Below, piece after piece: positions 51,964 to 61,163 of a stretch of 64,000 nt of DNA. The notes beneath the pieces were generated by a model, which saw only the letters and a list, made by a program, of their open reading frames with translations, did not search any database and was not told the origin of the DNA. The DNA is from Marinomonas mediterranea MMB-1 (GTDB lineage: Bacteria; Pseudomonadota; Gammaproteobacteria; Pseudomonadales; Marinomonadaceae): assembly GCF_000192865.1 (NCBI RefSeq), contig NC_015276.1:496001-560000 (forward strand). The letters run 5' to 3'. A program made the position numbers and the translations under genes. Position 1 is the stretch's first letter. Each line of letters begins with the position of its first letter.

Positions 51964-53112
51964 TTAAATCGCCGCGATATAAAGCGCTGGCGTACCATTC
52001 ATATCAGAGCTGTACAAAACCCCTTTGCTGTCGGGCGTAAAAGAGGGATGCGGGTGGTTTACCTGACGACTGTTATTTAATACTTCCCAGCTGGTTTTAT
52101 GTTGGCATACTGCTTTTGTTGTGCCAGCTTTTAGGTCAAAGACATAAATATTGTCGTCGTTTTCAAGTTCATGCCCTGATGAGTCTGCAACATCCACCGG
52201 CGTGCCAGATCCATCACCAACAACAAGAGAGCCGTCATAGTTACTCATGAGGTGGCTGCAAGCGGGCATGATGGTTTCGCGTTTTTCTTCTAGGGTGTTT
52301 GGATCAACAGAGTAAAGCCAGCGTTCTGTTTCGCCTCGTGTATAAGAAACAAACATCATTTTTGATCCGTCAGGAACAAAGAACTCATGCGTACATGACT
52401 CTTCTTTTGTTTGTTCGTAGACTTTACGAACGTCAGTACCATCTTCGTTTACAAACCACATGCGTGTTTCGATAAGGTCGTGTGGTCCTTCATGACAAAA
52501 GGCCACCGTATTGTCGTCAAAGGGGCGATAGAGCGGATGCCCCATCCAGACGTTTTGATCTAGAATGACCGTTCTTTCACCCGTCTGCATATCTATTGAG
52601 ATCAAGCGGCAACGAGGGTTTTTGTGGTAAAACTCTGCAAACTTCTTCCAATCTGTCAGCGGCATATGATCTTCCGCTTTGATTTCGATGCCGACGATCT
52701 TTGTGCAATCTCTGTTCGCCACCCAAGTGCCATAGCCAACCCAGCCTTTTTCAACTTCGTATATAGTGTGGTGTTCTTGCGTCTTAATGTCGACCCGAAT
52801 CAAGGCATGGTTGTTCTTCATAAAGATAAGAGCATCGCCCTGTGTTGTCAGAAATCCGCCAAAGGTGTTATCACCCGTTCCTTGAGTTAATTGCACGGCA
52901 GATTGTTCATCTAAATCCATAAGATAGTAATTCCATGGACCGTCAAAATCCCCTGCAAACAATAGCTTATCGCCATTTTCAGAAAAGCACTTTTGATAAA
53001 AGTAGTTTCGATGGCAGACCGCATCATTGGGTGTAAGTTGTGTGACTTGATTCCCTGTTAAGGCGTCAAAGTAGGTGTTAAACGAAAGCGGAATGGTGTT
53101 TCCGGTAGCCAT
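51964..53112 (-). CDS. ogl: Oligogalacturonate lyase (PL22 family)
   Basis: Cytoplasmic lyase that degrades short unsaturated oligogalacturonides to keturonate. About 382 residues forming a beta-propeller: VCHRNYFYQKCFSENGDKLL, VGYGTWVANRDCTKIVGIE, MGHPLYRPFDDNTVAFCHEG, and HLMSNYDGSLVVGDG with HPHPSFTPD. These carry the conserved His residues that hold the catalytic metal in the family. No signal peptide. The start at 53112 has GAGGA upstream; the earlier in-frame Met adds 32 unlike residues. It is divergent from the TogMNAB importer. Confidence 0.92.
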   Translation of the reverse strand: MATGNTIPLSFNTYFDALTGNQVTQLTPNDAVCHRNYFYQKCFSENGDKLLFAGDFDGPWNYYLMDLDEQSAVQLTQGTGDNTFGGFLTTQGDALIFMKNNHALIRVDIKTQEHHTIYEVEKGWVGYGTWVANRDCTKIVGIEIKAEDHMPLTDWKKFAEFYHKNPRCRLISIDMQTGERTVILDQNVWMGHPLYRPFDDNTVAFCHEGPHDLIETRMWFVNEDGTDVRKVYEQTKEESCTHEFFVPDGSKMMFVSYTRGETERWLYSVDPNTLEEKRETIMPACSHLMSNYDGSLVVGDGSGTPVDVADSSGHELENDDNIYVFDLKAGTTKAVCQHKTSWEVLNNSRQVNHPHPSFTPDSKGVLYSSDMNGTPALYIAAI

Positions 53113-53326
53113 AAAATCCTCTCTTTTTATTGTTTGAACGGTTTTATAGGGCAGCGATTGCTGATCTAACAGTGTGTTTGTTCTTGGTAGATTACTCGAC
53201 CCATACAAAGTTTAGATTGAAAATAATAAAAATAAAACGCTTTTTTAATTTTATTGTTTTTGTGTTGCAAAAATATTTTTCTCTTCCTAGTATGTAACTT
53301 CAACTACGCATAAAAATAACTAAGAG
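53113..53326. promoter_or_regulatory. Divergent promoter region of ogl and togMNAB
   Basis: 214 AT-rich bases. Loose inverted repeats are present, for example AATAAAA (53232-53238) with TTTTATT (53250-53256) and TTTTTG with CAAAAA nearby, where KdgR or a similar regulator could bind. None is as clear as the site before kduD. Confidence 0.4.
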
Positions 53327-54217
53327 TTGGAAATCATGTATGAAAATAGTAGATTAGGCCTTGCCTATATCAGCCCCTATATAATCGGTCTCATCGTGTT
53401 TACCGCGTTTCCGTTTATTTCGTCGTTGATCATCAGTTTTACGGAATATGATCTGATCAATCCTCCTGAGTATGTGGGATTGGAAAACTACGAGTACATG
53501 TTAGAAGATGACACCTTCTATCAGTCTATGTGGGTGACCTTTGCTTACGTATTTTTAACCATTCCTCTAAAGCTTGCTTTCGCATTGTTCATCGCATTCG
53601 TATTGAACTTTAAATTGCGAGGCATCAAGTTCTTTCGTACGGCCTATTACATCCCATCTATCTTAGGAAGTAGTGTCGCGATCGCCGTTTTATGGCGTGC
53701 TATTTTTTCATTGGATGGTTTGCTGAATAGCTTTATCGGAGTGTTTGGCATTGAGCCCGTTTCTTGGTTGGGTGAGCCGGTATTCGCGATGTTCTCTGTC
53801 ACGCTTTTGCGGGTTTGGCAGTTTGGCTCCGCAATGGTTATATTTTTAGCCGCATTACAAAACGTGCCTCAATCGCAGTACGAAGCTGCCATGATTGATG
53901 GCGCGTCCAAGTGGCAAATGTTCACTAAAATAACCATCCCGCTCATTACCCCTGTTATCTTTTTTAACTTCATCATGCAGACAACTCAAGCCTTCCAAGA
54001 GTTTACTGCGCCTTACGTTATTACGGCGGGTGGACCTGCAAAAGCCACGTATTTGTTCTCGCTTTATATCTACGAAACCGCCTTTAAGCACTTTGAGCTT
54101 GGCTACGGCAGCGCGCTCGCATGGGTGCTCTTTATCGTCGTGGCAATCTTTACTGCTATTTCATTTAAGTCGTCAAAATACTGGGTGTTTTACTCAGGGG
54201 ATAAAGGTGGAAAATGA
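53327..54217 (+). CDS. togM: Oligogalacturonide ABC transporter permease TogM
   Basis: Inner-membrane permease of the carbohydrate-import-1 type, about six helices over 296 residues. MYENSRLGLAYISPYIIGL starts the first helix; the coupling EAA-like loop reads EAAMIDGASKWQMFTKITIPLI, matching the permease consensus. TogM and TogN, TogA and TogB are the pectin-oligosaccharide importer of Dickeya. The next gene overlaps by four bases. Confidence 0.9.
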   Translation: MEIMYENSRLGLAYISPYIIGLIVFTAFPFISSLIISFTEYDLINPPEYVGLENYEYMLEDDTFYQSMWVTFAYVFLTIPLKLAFALFIAFVLNFKLRGIKFFRTAYYIPSILGSSVAIAVLWRAIFSLDGLLNSFIGVFGIEPVSWLGEPVFAMFSVTLLRVWQFGSAMVIFLAALQNVPQSQYEAAMIDGASKWQMFTKITIPLITPVIFFNFIMQTTQAFQEFTAPYVITAGGPAKATYLFSLYIYETAFKHFELGYGSALAWVLFIVVAIFTAISFKSSKYWVFYSGDKGGK

Positions 54218-55125
54218 TGATAAATCGTCTGTTTGCCGATCACCGAAATAGCCAAGAAGGCTTGAGTGCGGAGGCAATAAAAACGCTGCGTAAGCAAAAG
54301 ATCGGCGCTCTAATTCGGTATCTTATTCTGATTGCGTGCGGTGCGGTCATGTTGTACCCGCTCGTTTGGATGTTTGCTGCTTCTTTTAAACCAAACTACG
54401 AGATCTTTTCGTCGCTTAGCTTGTGGCCATCTGAATTTTCGATGGACGGATTTATCAACGGCTGGAATACCGGAACAGAATATACATTTGGGCGCTTCTT
54501 TTGGAACACCTTTATGTACGTGATTCCCAAGGTCATTCTAACCGTTATTTCGTCTGTTATTGTGGCTTATGGTTTTGCTCGGTTTGAAATCCCCTATAAG
54601 AAGTTTTGGTTTATCACTCTTATTGCGACCATTTTGCTTCCGAGCTCTGTATTGCTTATTCCTCAGTACTTAATGTTCCGTGAAATGGGCATGTTAGACA
54701 GTTATTTGCCTTTGTATTTACCGATGGCGTTTGCAACACAAGGCTTCTTCGTCTTTATGTTAATTCAGTTTCTTCGAGGCTTGCCAACGGACATGGAAGA
54801 GGCGGCAATGATCGATGGGTGTAACTCTTTTCAGCTCCTTATTTACATCATCATCCCGATCTTGAGACCGGCGATTATCTCCGTCGCGCTGTTCCAATTT
54901 ATGTGGTCTGTTAACGATTTTCTTGGGCCGCTGATTTACATCTCTAGTGTAGAAAAATATCCGATAGCACTCGCTTTGAAGTTGTCCATCGATGTAACGG
55001 AAGGAACGCAATGGAATGAAATTCTGGCGATGGCCTCCATTGCTATCGTGCCTTCGATCGTTGTGTTCCTTATTTCTCAAAAATATTTTGTCGAAGGCAT
55101 CACAGCCGGCGGCGTAAAGGGTTAG
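54214..55125 (+). CDS. togN: Oligogalacturonide ABC transporter permease TogN
   Basis: The second permease, 303 residues, with a longer cytoplasmic N-terminus (ADHRNSQEGLSAEAIKTLRK). The EAA loop is EEAAMIDGCNSFQLLIYIIIPIL; six helices follow the standard pattern. Start overlaps the togM stop by four bases. Together they form the membrane channel. Confidence 0.9.
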   Translation: MMINRLFADHRNSQEGLSAEAIKTLRKQKIGALIRYLILIACGAVMLYPLVWMFAASFKPNYEIFSSLSLWPSEFSMDGFINGWNTGTEYTFGRFFWNTFMYVIPKVILTVISSVIVAYGFARFEIPYKKFWFITLIATILLPSSVLLIPQYLMFREMGMLDSYLPLYLPMAFATQGFFVFMLIQFLRGLPTDMEEAAMIDGCNSFQLLIYIIIPILRPAIISVALFQFMWSVNDFLGPLIYISSVEKYPIALALKLSIDVTEGTQWNEILAMASIAIVPSIVVFLISQKYFVEGITAGGVKG

Positions 55126-55135
55126 GAGTAGAGTT

Positions 55136-56272
55136 ATGTCTAAAGTGACGTTAGAAAAAGTAGCAAAAGTATACTCAAATGGCTTTAAAGCGGTGCATGA
55201 CATCGATCTCGAAATTCAAGATGGCGAGTTTATGGTGATGATCGGACCATCAGGCTGTGCCAAGTCTACGACACTGCGAATGTTAGCGGGATTAGAAACG
55301 ATATCGGGTGGGCATGTTCGAATTGGCAATGATGTCGTAAACAATTTAGCGCCGAAAGATCGCGGTATTGCGATGGTGTTTCAGAACTACGCGTTGTATC
55401 CACACATGACGGTCAGAGAAAATCTTGGGTTTGGTTTGAAGTTGGCCAAAGTGCCTGCCGATCAAATAGAGAAGCAAGTAAATGAAGCGGCCGAGATGCT
55501 GGAACTGATGCCTCTTATGGATCGATTACCACGTCAACTATCTGGTGGTCAGGCTCAGCGTGTGGCAGTTGGTCGCGCGATTGTAAAGCGCCCAAATGTC
55601 TTTTTATTCGACGAACCATTGTCTAATCTCGATGCAAAACTGCGTGCGTCAATGCGCGTCAGAATCTCTGATTTGCACAAGCAGCTCAAATCCTCAAACC
55701 GTTCCGCCACAACCGTTTATGTTACTCACGACCAGACCGAAGCCATGACAATGGGAGACCGAATTTGCGTCATGAAAGAGGGCGTCATCATGCAGGTTGA
55801 TACGCCGGCGAATTTGTACAAATACCCTAAAAACTTATTTGTAGCGGGGTTCATTGGCGCGCCTGAGATGAACATGATTGCGGCGTCTTTCTCTGAGCTG
55901 GCTGACGGTTGTTTGAATGTTGATTTTGGCGAATTCGGTTTATGCCTAAATGCTAGCAAGTCCGAAAAAGTAAAGAAAAAGGCGGTTGCGAACGACGTTA
56001 CGCTGGGGATTCGACCAGAGTTCATTCATCTCGCAGAGGAGCAGTCGGCGAAAGATCAACTAGTGAAAGGCACGATCGTAAGAATGGAAAACATGGGATC
56101 TGAATATTATGTGTACTTCTTGGTAGGAGGCCAAGAGTTATGCGCGCGTATTCAGACTTCAATTGTTGAGGAAAAGTTACTCGATGCGTCCGGCAAAGAG
56201 CAACTCTTTTTCTTTGATATGGCGCAAAGCCATGTGTTCGATAGGAAAACGGAAGAGAACCTCTCTCTTTAA
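55136..56272 (+). CDS. togA: Oligogalacturonide ABC transporter ATP-binding protein TogA
   Basis: ATPase of the MalK/UgpC subclass, 378 residues. Walker A is GPSGCAKSTTL, where Ala replaces the usual Gly before Lys, a variant seen in other members of this subclass; Q-loop MVFQNYALYPHMTV, signature LSGGQAQRVAVGRA, Walker B VFLFDEPLSNLD and VTHDQTEAMTMGDR. The C-terminal third has the OB-type regulatory fold (MENMGSEYYVYFLVGGQE). Confidence 0.95.
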   Translation: MSKVTLEKVAKVYSNGFKAVHDIDLEIQDGEFMVMIGPSGCAKSTTLRMLAGLETISGGHVRIGNDVVNNLAPKDRGIAMVFQNYALYPHMTVRENLGFGLKLAKVPADQIEKQVNEAAEMLELMPLMDRLPRQLSGGQAQRVAVGRAIVKRPNVFLFDEPLSNLDAKLRASMRVRISDLHKQLKSSNRSATTVYVTHDQTEAMTMGDRICVMKEGVIMQVDTPANLYKYPKNLFVAGFIGAPEMNMIAASFSELADGCLNVDFGEFGLCLNASKSEKVKKKAVANDVTLGIRPEFIHLAEEQSAKDQLVKGTIVRMENMGSEYYVYFLVGGQELCARIQTSIVEEKLLDASGKEQLFFFDMAQSHVFDRKTEENLSL

Positions 56273-56306
56273 TTCACATGTTTAAATCATAAAAAAGGGC
56301 AACGCG

Positions 56307-57593
56307 ATGAAGAAAATAAAAAAAATAATGTCATTTGTGGTAGTTGGCGGAAGCGTCTTGTCGGCAAGTTATGCTCCAGCCGATGAACTACGTATGTCGT
56401 GGTGGGGAGGGAACTCTCGACATGAGGCGACAAACGCTGCGGTCGATGAATTTGAAAAGAAATACCCCAATATTTCGGTTAAAACAGAGTATACGGGCTG
56501 GGGTGGTCACTTAGAGCGACTGACGACTCAAATTGCGGGTAATACCGCCCCCGATGTGATGCAAACGAATTGGAACTGGTTGCCTATCTTTTCGAAAAAC
56601 GGCGATGGCTATCAGGATTTGACGGACTACAGTGACATCATCGATTTTTCTCAGTTTCCTGAAAGTGCATTGAAAGCGGGTCAGCGCAATGGCGTTCAAA
56701 ATGGCATCCCTATTTCTATGGCGGCGCGTATCTTTTATTACAACAAAGATACGTGGGCACGCGCAGGGCTAGACTTCCCGACAAATTGGGGGGAGCTCAT
56801 GGCATCTGGGGCGGTTTTTAAAGAAAAACTCGGTGAAAAGTACTTCCCAATGGTGTTAGAAGGGCGTGATGTTATGGCCATGAATCGTTCCTATATGATT
56901 CAAAAGTATGGCGTACCCTTTATCGATGAAGCAAGTAAACGAATCGCCTACAGCGAAGAGCAAATGGTTGAGTTTTTCCAACTGTATGCCGATATGGTCA
57001 CACAGCATGTCGTGCCAAGCAGTAAATATATTGCTGCTTTCGGTGCCGCGAATCTATATGAGCATAAGCCTTGGATCAATGGTGAATGGGCGGGGGTTTA
57101 TATGTGGAACTCCGCGATTAACAAATATAACGACAACCTTAAACCACCGATGTCTATGGCGTTAGGTCCGTATTTAATTAAGAGTGGTGCAAGTGATGCT
57201 GGGTTGTTTTATAAGCCCGCGCAGATGTTCGCCATTGGAAATAATACGAACTACCCTGAGGACTCCGCAGCCTTAATTAATTTCTTACTGAACGATCCAC
57301 AAGGGTTCAGAGCCATGGGTCTAAAGCGAGGTGTTCCATTAAGTAAGATAGCGAGGGAAACGTTAGTTGCTGATGGGGTTATTAAGAACAAAGACCTTTC
57401 GGTTGCTGGACTAAACTACATTGATGTTTTACCTAAAAACTCTTCCGTTTCGCAATACTTCGAAAATCCTAAACTACTGGGCTTGTTTGAAGAAATGCTT
57501 CAAGACATGGATCACGGCAATAAAACCGTCGAAGAAGCTGCGGATACCTTTCTTAAAAAATCAAAACGCATTCTTCGCAAAGCGATGAAGTGA
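56307..57593 (+). CDS. togB: Oligogalacturonide-binding protein TogB
   Basis: Periplasmic extracellular solute-binding protein, family 1, 428 residues with signal peptide (MKKIKKIMSFVVVGGSVLSA, cleaved before DELRMSWWGG). Characteristic AASSY-like: WWGGNSRHEATNAAVDEFEK, QIAGNTAPDVMQTNWNWLP, ARIFYYNKDTWARAG. It has the length of Dickeya TogB. Last gene of the togMNAB operon, ending at a terminator. Confidence 0.92.
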   Translation: MKKIKKIMSFVVVGGSVLSASYAPADELRMSWWGGNSRHEATNAAVDEFEKKYPNISVKTEYTGWGGHLERLTTQIAGNTAPDVMQTNWNWLPIFSKNGDGYQDLTDYSDIIDFSQFPESALKAGQRNGVQNGIPISMAARIFYYNKDTWARAGLDFPTNWGELMASGAVFKEKLGEKYFPMVLEGRDVMAMNRSYMIQKYGVPFIDEASKRIAYSEEQMVEFFQLYADMVTQHVVPSSKYIAAFGAANLYEHKPWINGEWAGVYMWNSAINKYNDNLKPPMSMALGPYLIKSGASDAGLFYKPAQMFAIGNNTNYPEDSAALINFLLNDPQGFRAMGLKRGVPLSKIARETLVADGVIKNKDLSVAGLNYIDVLPKNSSVSQYFENPKLLGLFEEMLQDMDHGNKTVEEAADTFLKKSKRILRKAMK

Positions 57594-57607
57594 TAGTGAT
57601 CACGCCG

Positions 57608-57650
57608 CCGACTTGATAAACGCCTTATCGAGTCGGTGTCACTTTTCTAG
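57608..57650 (+). terminator. Terminator after togB
   Basis: CCGACTTGATAA (57608-57619) pairs with TTATCGAGTCGG (57625-57636) with one G-T pair, and T-rich ACTTTTC follows eight bases on. Confidence 0.7.
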
Positions 57651-57680
57651 TTTAGAGCGTGTTTGGATAGATATTTTTTA

Positions 57681-57701
57681 TTTTAAAACAATGTTTCATT
57701 A
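57681..57701. promoter_or_regulatory. KdgR-like operator upstream of kduD
   Basis: AAACA-A-TGTTT is a perfect inverted repeat at 57686-57696, extended by TTTA on the left and CATTA on the right, matching the known KdgR box (AAACA near TGTTT, flanked by AT). It lies 96 bases before kduD, and the kdgR gene is two genes away. Confidence 0.65.
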
Positions 57702-57791
57702 ATATTGAATGCTTTTTTCTTCATGCTATTCTATAGCGAATAGAGCATAAATACATTAAGGCTCGTCAGTCGGGTTTAAGAGGGTAAAACG

Positions 57792-58550
57792 ATGCTAAAT
57801 ATGTTTAATCTTGAGGGAAAAGTAGCCATTGTGACGGGTTGCAATACGGGGCTTGGTCAAGGCATGGCGCTTGCGCTTGTAAAGGCAGGTGCCAAAGTGG
57901 TCGGTGTGAATCGGTCGAACCCAGATGAAACGGCTGCGTTGATTAAAGAAGCAAATGGAGAGTTCGTCAATGTAATGGCTGACGTTGCCGATTCAAATAC
58001 ACCTAACTGTGTATTAAGTGAGGCGATTAATCAGTTTGGCCGCGTGGATATCCTTATAAACAACGCCGGTATAATTCGCCGCAACGATGCGATTGATTTC
58101 ACCGAAAAAGATTGGGATGAGGTGATGGACGTTAATTTAAAATCCGTTTTCTTTCTGTCTCAAGCGTTTGCAAAGCAAGTTATTAAACAAGGTTCATATG
58201 GCAATATCGTGAATATTGCTTCTATGCTGTCGTATCAGGGAGGCATTCGCGTCCCTTCTTACACCGCTTCGAAAAGTGGCATTTTGGGGCTGACACGTTT
58301 GTTGGCGAATGAATGGGCGAAAGACGGCATTAATGTTAACGCTATTGCTCCTGGTTACATGGCGACGAACAATACCGAAGCGCTGCGAAACGACGAAAGC
58401 CGCAGTGCTGAAATATTAGGTCGTATTCCAGCTGGCCGCTGGGGTGAAGCTGATGATGTTGCAGGCCCCGTCGTGTTTCTTTCCTCCGATGCATCTCGTT
58501 ATGTAAACGGATACACACTGGCTGTTGATGGTGGTTGGCTTGCAAGATAG
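57792..58550 (+). CDS. kduD: 2-dehydro-3-deoxy-D-gluconate 5-dehydrogenase (KduD)
   Basis: Short-chain dehydrogenase reducing 2,5-diketo-3-deoxygluconate in pectin breakdown. 252 residues; TGCNTGLGQG, NNAGIIRRNDAIDFTEKDWDEVMDVNLKSVFFLSQA (in segments), SYTASKSG and WAKDGINVNAIAPGYMATNNTEALR match KduD. Its partner KduI is not in this window. The stop codon lies inside a 13-base tandem duplication. Confidence 0.95.
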   Translation: MLNMFNLEGKVAIVTGCNTGLGQGMALALVKAGAKVVGVNRSNPDETAALIKEANGEFVNVMADVADSNTPNCVLSEAINQFGRVDILINNAGIIRRNDAIDFTEKDWDEVMDVNLKSVFFLSQAFAKQVIKQGSYGNIVNIASMLSYQGGIRVPSYTASKSGILGLTRLLANEWAKDGINVNAIAPGYMATNNTEALRNDESRSAEILGRIPAGRWGEADDVAGPVVFLSSDASRYVNGYTLAVDGGWLAR

Positions 58551-58564
58551 CCTTGCAAGATAGC
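58539..58564 (+). repeat. 13-base tandem duplication spanning the kduD stop codon
   Basis: CTTGCAAGATAGC occurs twice head to tail, at 58539-58551 and 58552-58564; the first copy contains the kduD stop. It looks like a recent slippage event. Confidence 0.8.
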
Positions 58565-58614
58565 CAGTTGTTACAGATAGACGAAGTAGACAGTTTTAGC
58601 GCAAAGGTACGTGG

Positions 58615-59553
58615 ATGCAGATTCAAAATAAAGACCGTCGTGTTGGTGTGATTGGTGAATGCATGGTTGAACTTCAAGGAACCATGTTTTCAACACTAAA
58701 GCAGTCATTTGGCGGCGATACGTTTAATACCGCCGTGTACCTCAAACGTTTGCTCGGGTCGTCTTATCAAATCAGTTATTTAACCGGGTTAGGGCTCGAC
58801 CCTCTCAGTGAGTATATGTTGGAGCAATGGCGGGAAGAATGCATTGACACGCGTTACGTTGCGCGAATAGACGACAAACTACCCGGGCTGTATCAAATCT
58901 CCGTTGCGGAAAATGGAGAGCGCACGTTCCAATATTGGCGTAATGATGCGGCCGCAAAATATATATTTGATGAGGAATCAGTCGATTCCCTAGAAGAAAT
59001 ATTGTCTCAGTTTGGTTGGCTATATTTGTCGGGTATTAGTCTGGCTATTCTCACAGAAAAGGGGCGAGAGACATTGTTAAGTGCTTTAGAAATTTATACC
59101 ACGAAAGGCGGTAAGCTGTTCTTTGATAACAACTACCGACCGATTTTATGGCCCGATAAAGAGGTTTGTCAGTCTGTTTATATGAGAGTGTTGGCTTTGT
59201 CTCATATCGCTCTATTAACAGAAGAAGACGAACACTTATTGTGGGGAGAAAGTTCGATAGATCATATTTTCGACTCAACGCCAACGAATGAAATTGCGAT
59301 CAAGCGAGGCTCAAAGCCCTGCCTTATTAATGAAAAAGGAATGCGTGTTGCTGTTCCCGCTCAGCCCGTCTCCAACATTGTTGATACAACGGCAGCGGGG
59401 GACTCGTTTGCCGCAGGGTATTGCTGTGGCCGAATTATTGGCTTGTCTCCAGAAGAGTCCGCTGAAAAAGGCCATGTTGTAGCGGCACGCGTTATACAGT
59501 TTCCGGGAGCAATCATTGCGAAAGAGTCTTGGGAAAAGCTTGTATCTCAATAA
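58615..59553 (+). CDS. kdgK: 2-keto-3-deoxygluconate kinase
   Basis: PfkB-family sugar kinase of 312 residues phosphorylating 2-keto-3-deoxygluconate, the point where pectin and other uronic-acid routes join. Signatures: FGGDTFNTAVYLKRLLGSS, ERTFQYWRNDAAAKYIFDEE, LFFDNNYRPILWPDKE and the catalytic VDTTAAGDSFAAGY. It follows kduD by 64 bases. The aldolase for the next step is not in this window. Confidence 0.94.
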   Translation: MQIQNKDRRVGVIGECMVELQGTMFSTLKQSFGGDTFNTAVYLKRLLGSSYQISYLTGLGLDPLSEYMLEQWREECIDTRYVARIDDKLPGLYQISVAENGERTFQYWRNDAAAKYIFDEESVDSLEEILSQFGWLYLSGISLAILTEKGRETLLSALEIYTTKGGKLFFDNNYRPILWPDKEVCQSVYMRVLALSHIALLTEEDEHLLWGESSIDHIFDSTPTNEIAIKRGSKPCLINEKGMRVAVPAQPVSNIVDTTAAGDSFAAGYCCGRIIGLSPEESAEKGHVVAARVIQFPGAIIAKESWEKLVSQ

Positions 59554-59658
59554 TAGCCGACTCACTGGCCTTACTTATGTAATAGTATTTCGTAATAGCA
59601 AATTGAGGGTTATTTTTTTATAATTTTCACACATCCATTTCAGAAAAATTAAAAAACT

Positions 59659-60444
59659 ATGGCTAATGACGACGAAATTCAAATAGAACCCGTATCTTCG
59701 GTGATGAAGGTGTTCGCTATTCTGTCCGCTTTATCGACTCAAAAGTCGTTAGGTGTAACGGAATTGTCGCGGCTTTCGATGACATCTAAGAGCACCGTGT
59801 ACCGTTTTTTGCAAACTATGAAGATGTTAGGGTATGTGCGTCAAGAGGGTGATACAGATAAGTATTCGTTGACTCTAAAGTTGTTTGAAGTGGGTGCGAA
59901 AGCGCTTGAGTATTCAGATCTTGTAGAGATTGCTGAACCTCATATGAATCGTATTGGCGAAACGACTCACGAAGCGCTGCATCTTGGAATTCGAGACGCA
60001 GATAACATAGTGTATGTCTTCAAAGTCGATGCGCAATATAACTTACGAATGCAATCTCGAATTGGCCGCAGAAATCCACTTTATAGTACTGCGATCGGTA
60101 AAGTGTTGTTAGCAGAAAAGCCAGAGCAAGAAGTAAGAGAGATCTTAGCCAACACCGAATTTTTGCCATCGACCACCAATACGCATAAAGATGCCGCGTC
60201 TCTCATTGCTGAATTAGCCATCGTGCGCGAGCAAGGTTTTGGGGAAGATGTAGAAGAGCAAGAAGAAGGACTTCGTTGTGTGGCTGCGCCAATTTATGAT
60301 CGTTTTGGCAATGTGATCGCGGGCATGAGTTTGTCTTACCCTACGTTACGACACAGCGACGAAGATAAGCTGAAGTACATCGAGATGCTGCAAGAAAGCT
60401 GTAAAAAAGTATCGGATCAATTAGGCTATCGAAGCCAGCAGTGA
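59659..60444 (+). CDS. kdgR: IclR-family repressor KdgR
   Basis: Repressor of pectin catabolism genes, relieved by 2-keto-3-deoxygluconate. 261 residues; it follows E. coli KdgR closely: VSSVMKVFAILSAL, the winged helix TSKSTVYRFLQTMKMLGYV, then NLRMQSRIGRRNPLYSTAIG and VEEQEEGLRCVAAPIYDRFG in the effector domain. It is transcribed with kduD and kdgK and should bind the box before kduD. Confidence 0.95.
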   Translation: MANDDEIQIEPVSSVMKVFAILSALSTQKSLGVTELSRLSMTSKSTVYRFLQTMKMLGYVRQEGDTDKYSLTLKLFEVGAKALEYSDLVEIAEPHMNRIGETTHEALHLGIRDADNIVYVFKVDAQYNLRMQSRIGRRNPLYSTAIGKVLLAEKPEQEVREILANTEFLPSTTNTHKDAASLIAELAIVREQGFGEDVEEQEEGLRCVAAPIYDRFGNVIAGMSLSYPTLRHSDEDKLKYIEMLQESCKKVSDQLGYRSQQ

Positions 60445-60610
60445 TCAACACAACCAAGATGTTGGGTTAAGCTGGATTGTTAAAGTACTTTTTAAACAAG
60501 AGCTTCTAGCACACGAGCTTGGAAAGACTATGCTTTTAGTTGAGGAAGGTGTTTTCAAGCTCACTGGCTTCAGCATGTGGGTAACACTTTCTAAATTAAC
60601 TAAGACAAAC

Positions 60611-60656
60611 TAGAACGGAAAACAACTAACGATATCCTTGATTGCTTTCCGTTCTA
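60611..60656 (-). terminator. Inverted repeat over the end of the small lipoprotein gene
   Basis: TAGAACGGAAA (60611-60621) and TTTCCGTTCTA (60646-60656) are exact complements with a 24-base loop that contains the stop of the lipoprotein gene at 60626. Possibly a 3' end structure. Confidence 0.5.
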
Positions 60657-60838
60657 TATCGTTCGTAGGTTTCATAACTCATGCTGTGCTGAGCAATACA
60701 ATCGTTCGTTTGGCTATGGCGAAGTTCCGTACAGTCGTATTGCCAACGGCTTTGAATCAACTCATACAGTTGTTTGTTCGAGCATCCTTGGCAAAGCACT
60801 AATCCCAACGAAACGATCACTCTTAGTCCCCAACTCAT
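60626..60838 (-). CDS. Small lipoprotein of unknown function
   Basis: A 70-residue lipoprotein with signal VIVSLGLVLCQGC; the lipobox LCQGC is unusual in having Cys early, but Cys19 fits acylation. The mature part is short and polar: NKQLYELIQSRWQYDCTEL, C in NDCIAQ, then SYETYERYRTES. Similar tiny lipoproteins with this C-terminal SYEEYER-like end occur in related marine genera. Two mature cysteines could bond. The ATG follows AAAGAG. Confidence 0.72.
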   Translation of the reverse strand: MSWGLRVIVSLGLVLCQGCSNKQLYELIQSRWQYDCTELRHSQTNDCIAQHSMSYETYERYRTESNQGYR

Positions 60839-61163
60839 CTCTTTACTCTGATTTGTTTATTGATTGCTAAACAGAGAGTAAGAGTTTTATATGACTCAGG
60901 AATGACGAGAATGTGTCACTTTATTTGCTATTTAAAGTCGCCAGGTTGAGTTGATAGTCTGAGTCGTGTCTAAAAAACGTTATGCTTACTTATCTATTGT
61001 GCATGCTATTTTTTAGCTTTAAAACGTTTAAAAAAAGATACAAAACTCTGATCCGTTTTGCATAGATATTCACCGCTTATTTCTATAAAGTTTGCCTACC
61101 TGTTTAATCTTTAAACTTCCTTGAATTCACCTTCATGCTATCTCGTTGATTTTGGTACACTTA
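60839..61163. other. Intergenic region before the diguanylate cyclase gene
   Basis: 325 bases between divergent genes, AT-rich. TTTAAAACGTTTAAA (61018-61032) is a near-palindrome that could be an operator. No other feature is evident. Confidence 0.4.

Noticed and set aside
55250..55272. Walker A of TogA with Ala in place of Gly as a sign of inactivity
   Set aside because: The GCAKST form occurs in many working sugar-importer ATPases of this subclass, and all other motifs are intact.
61060..61090. TGATCC before the diguanylate cyclase gene as a further ECF promoter
   Set aside because: No TATNGA-like -10 lies 18 bases downstream.
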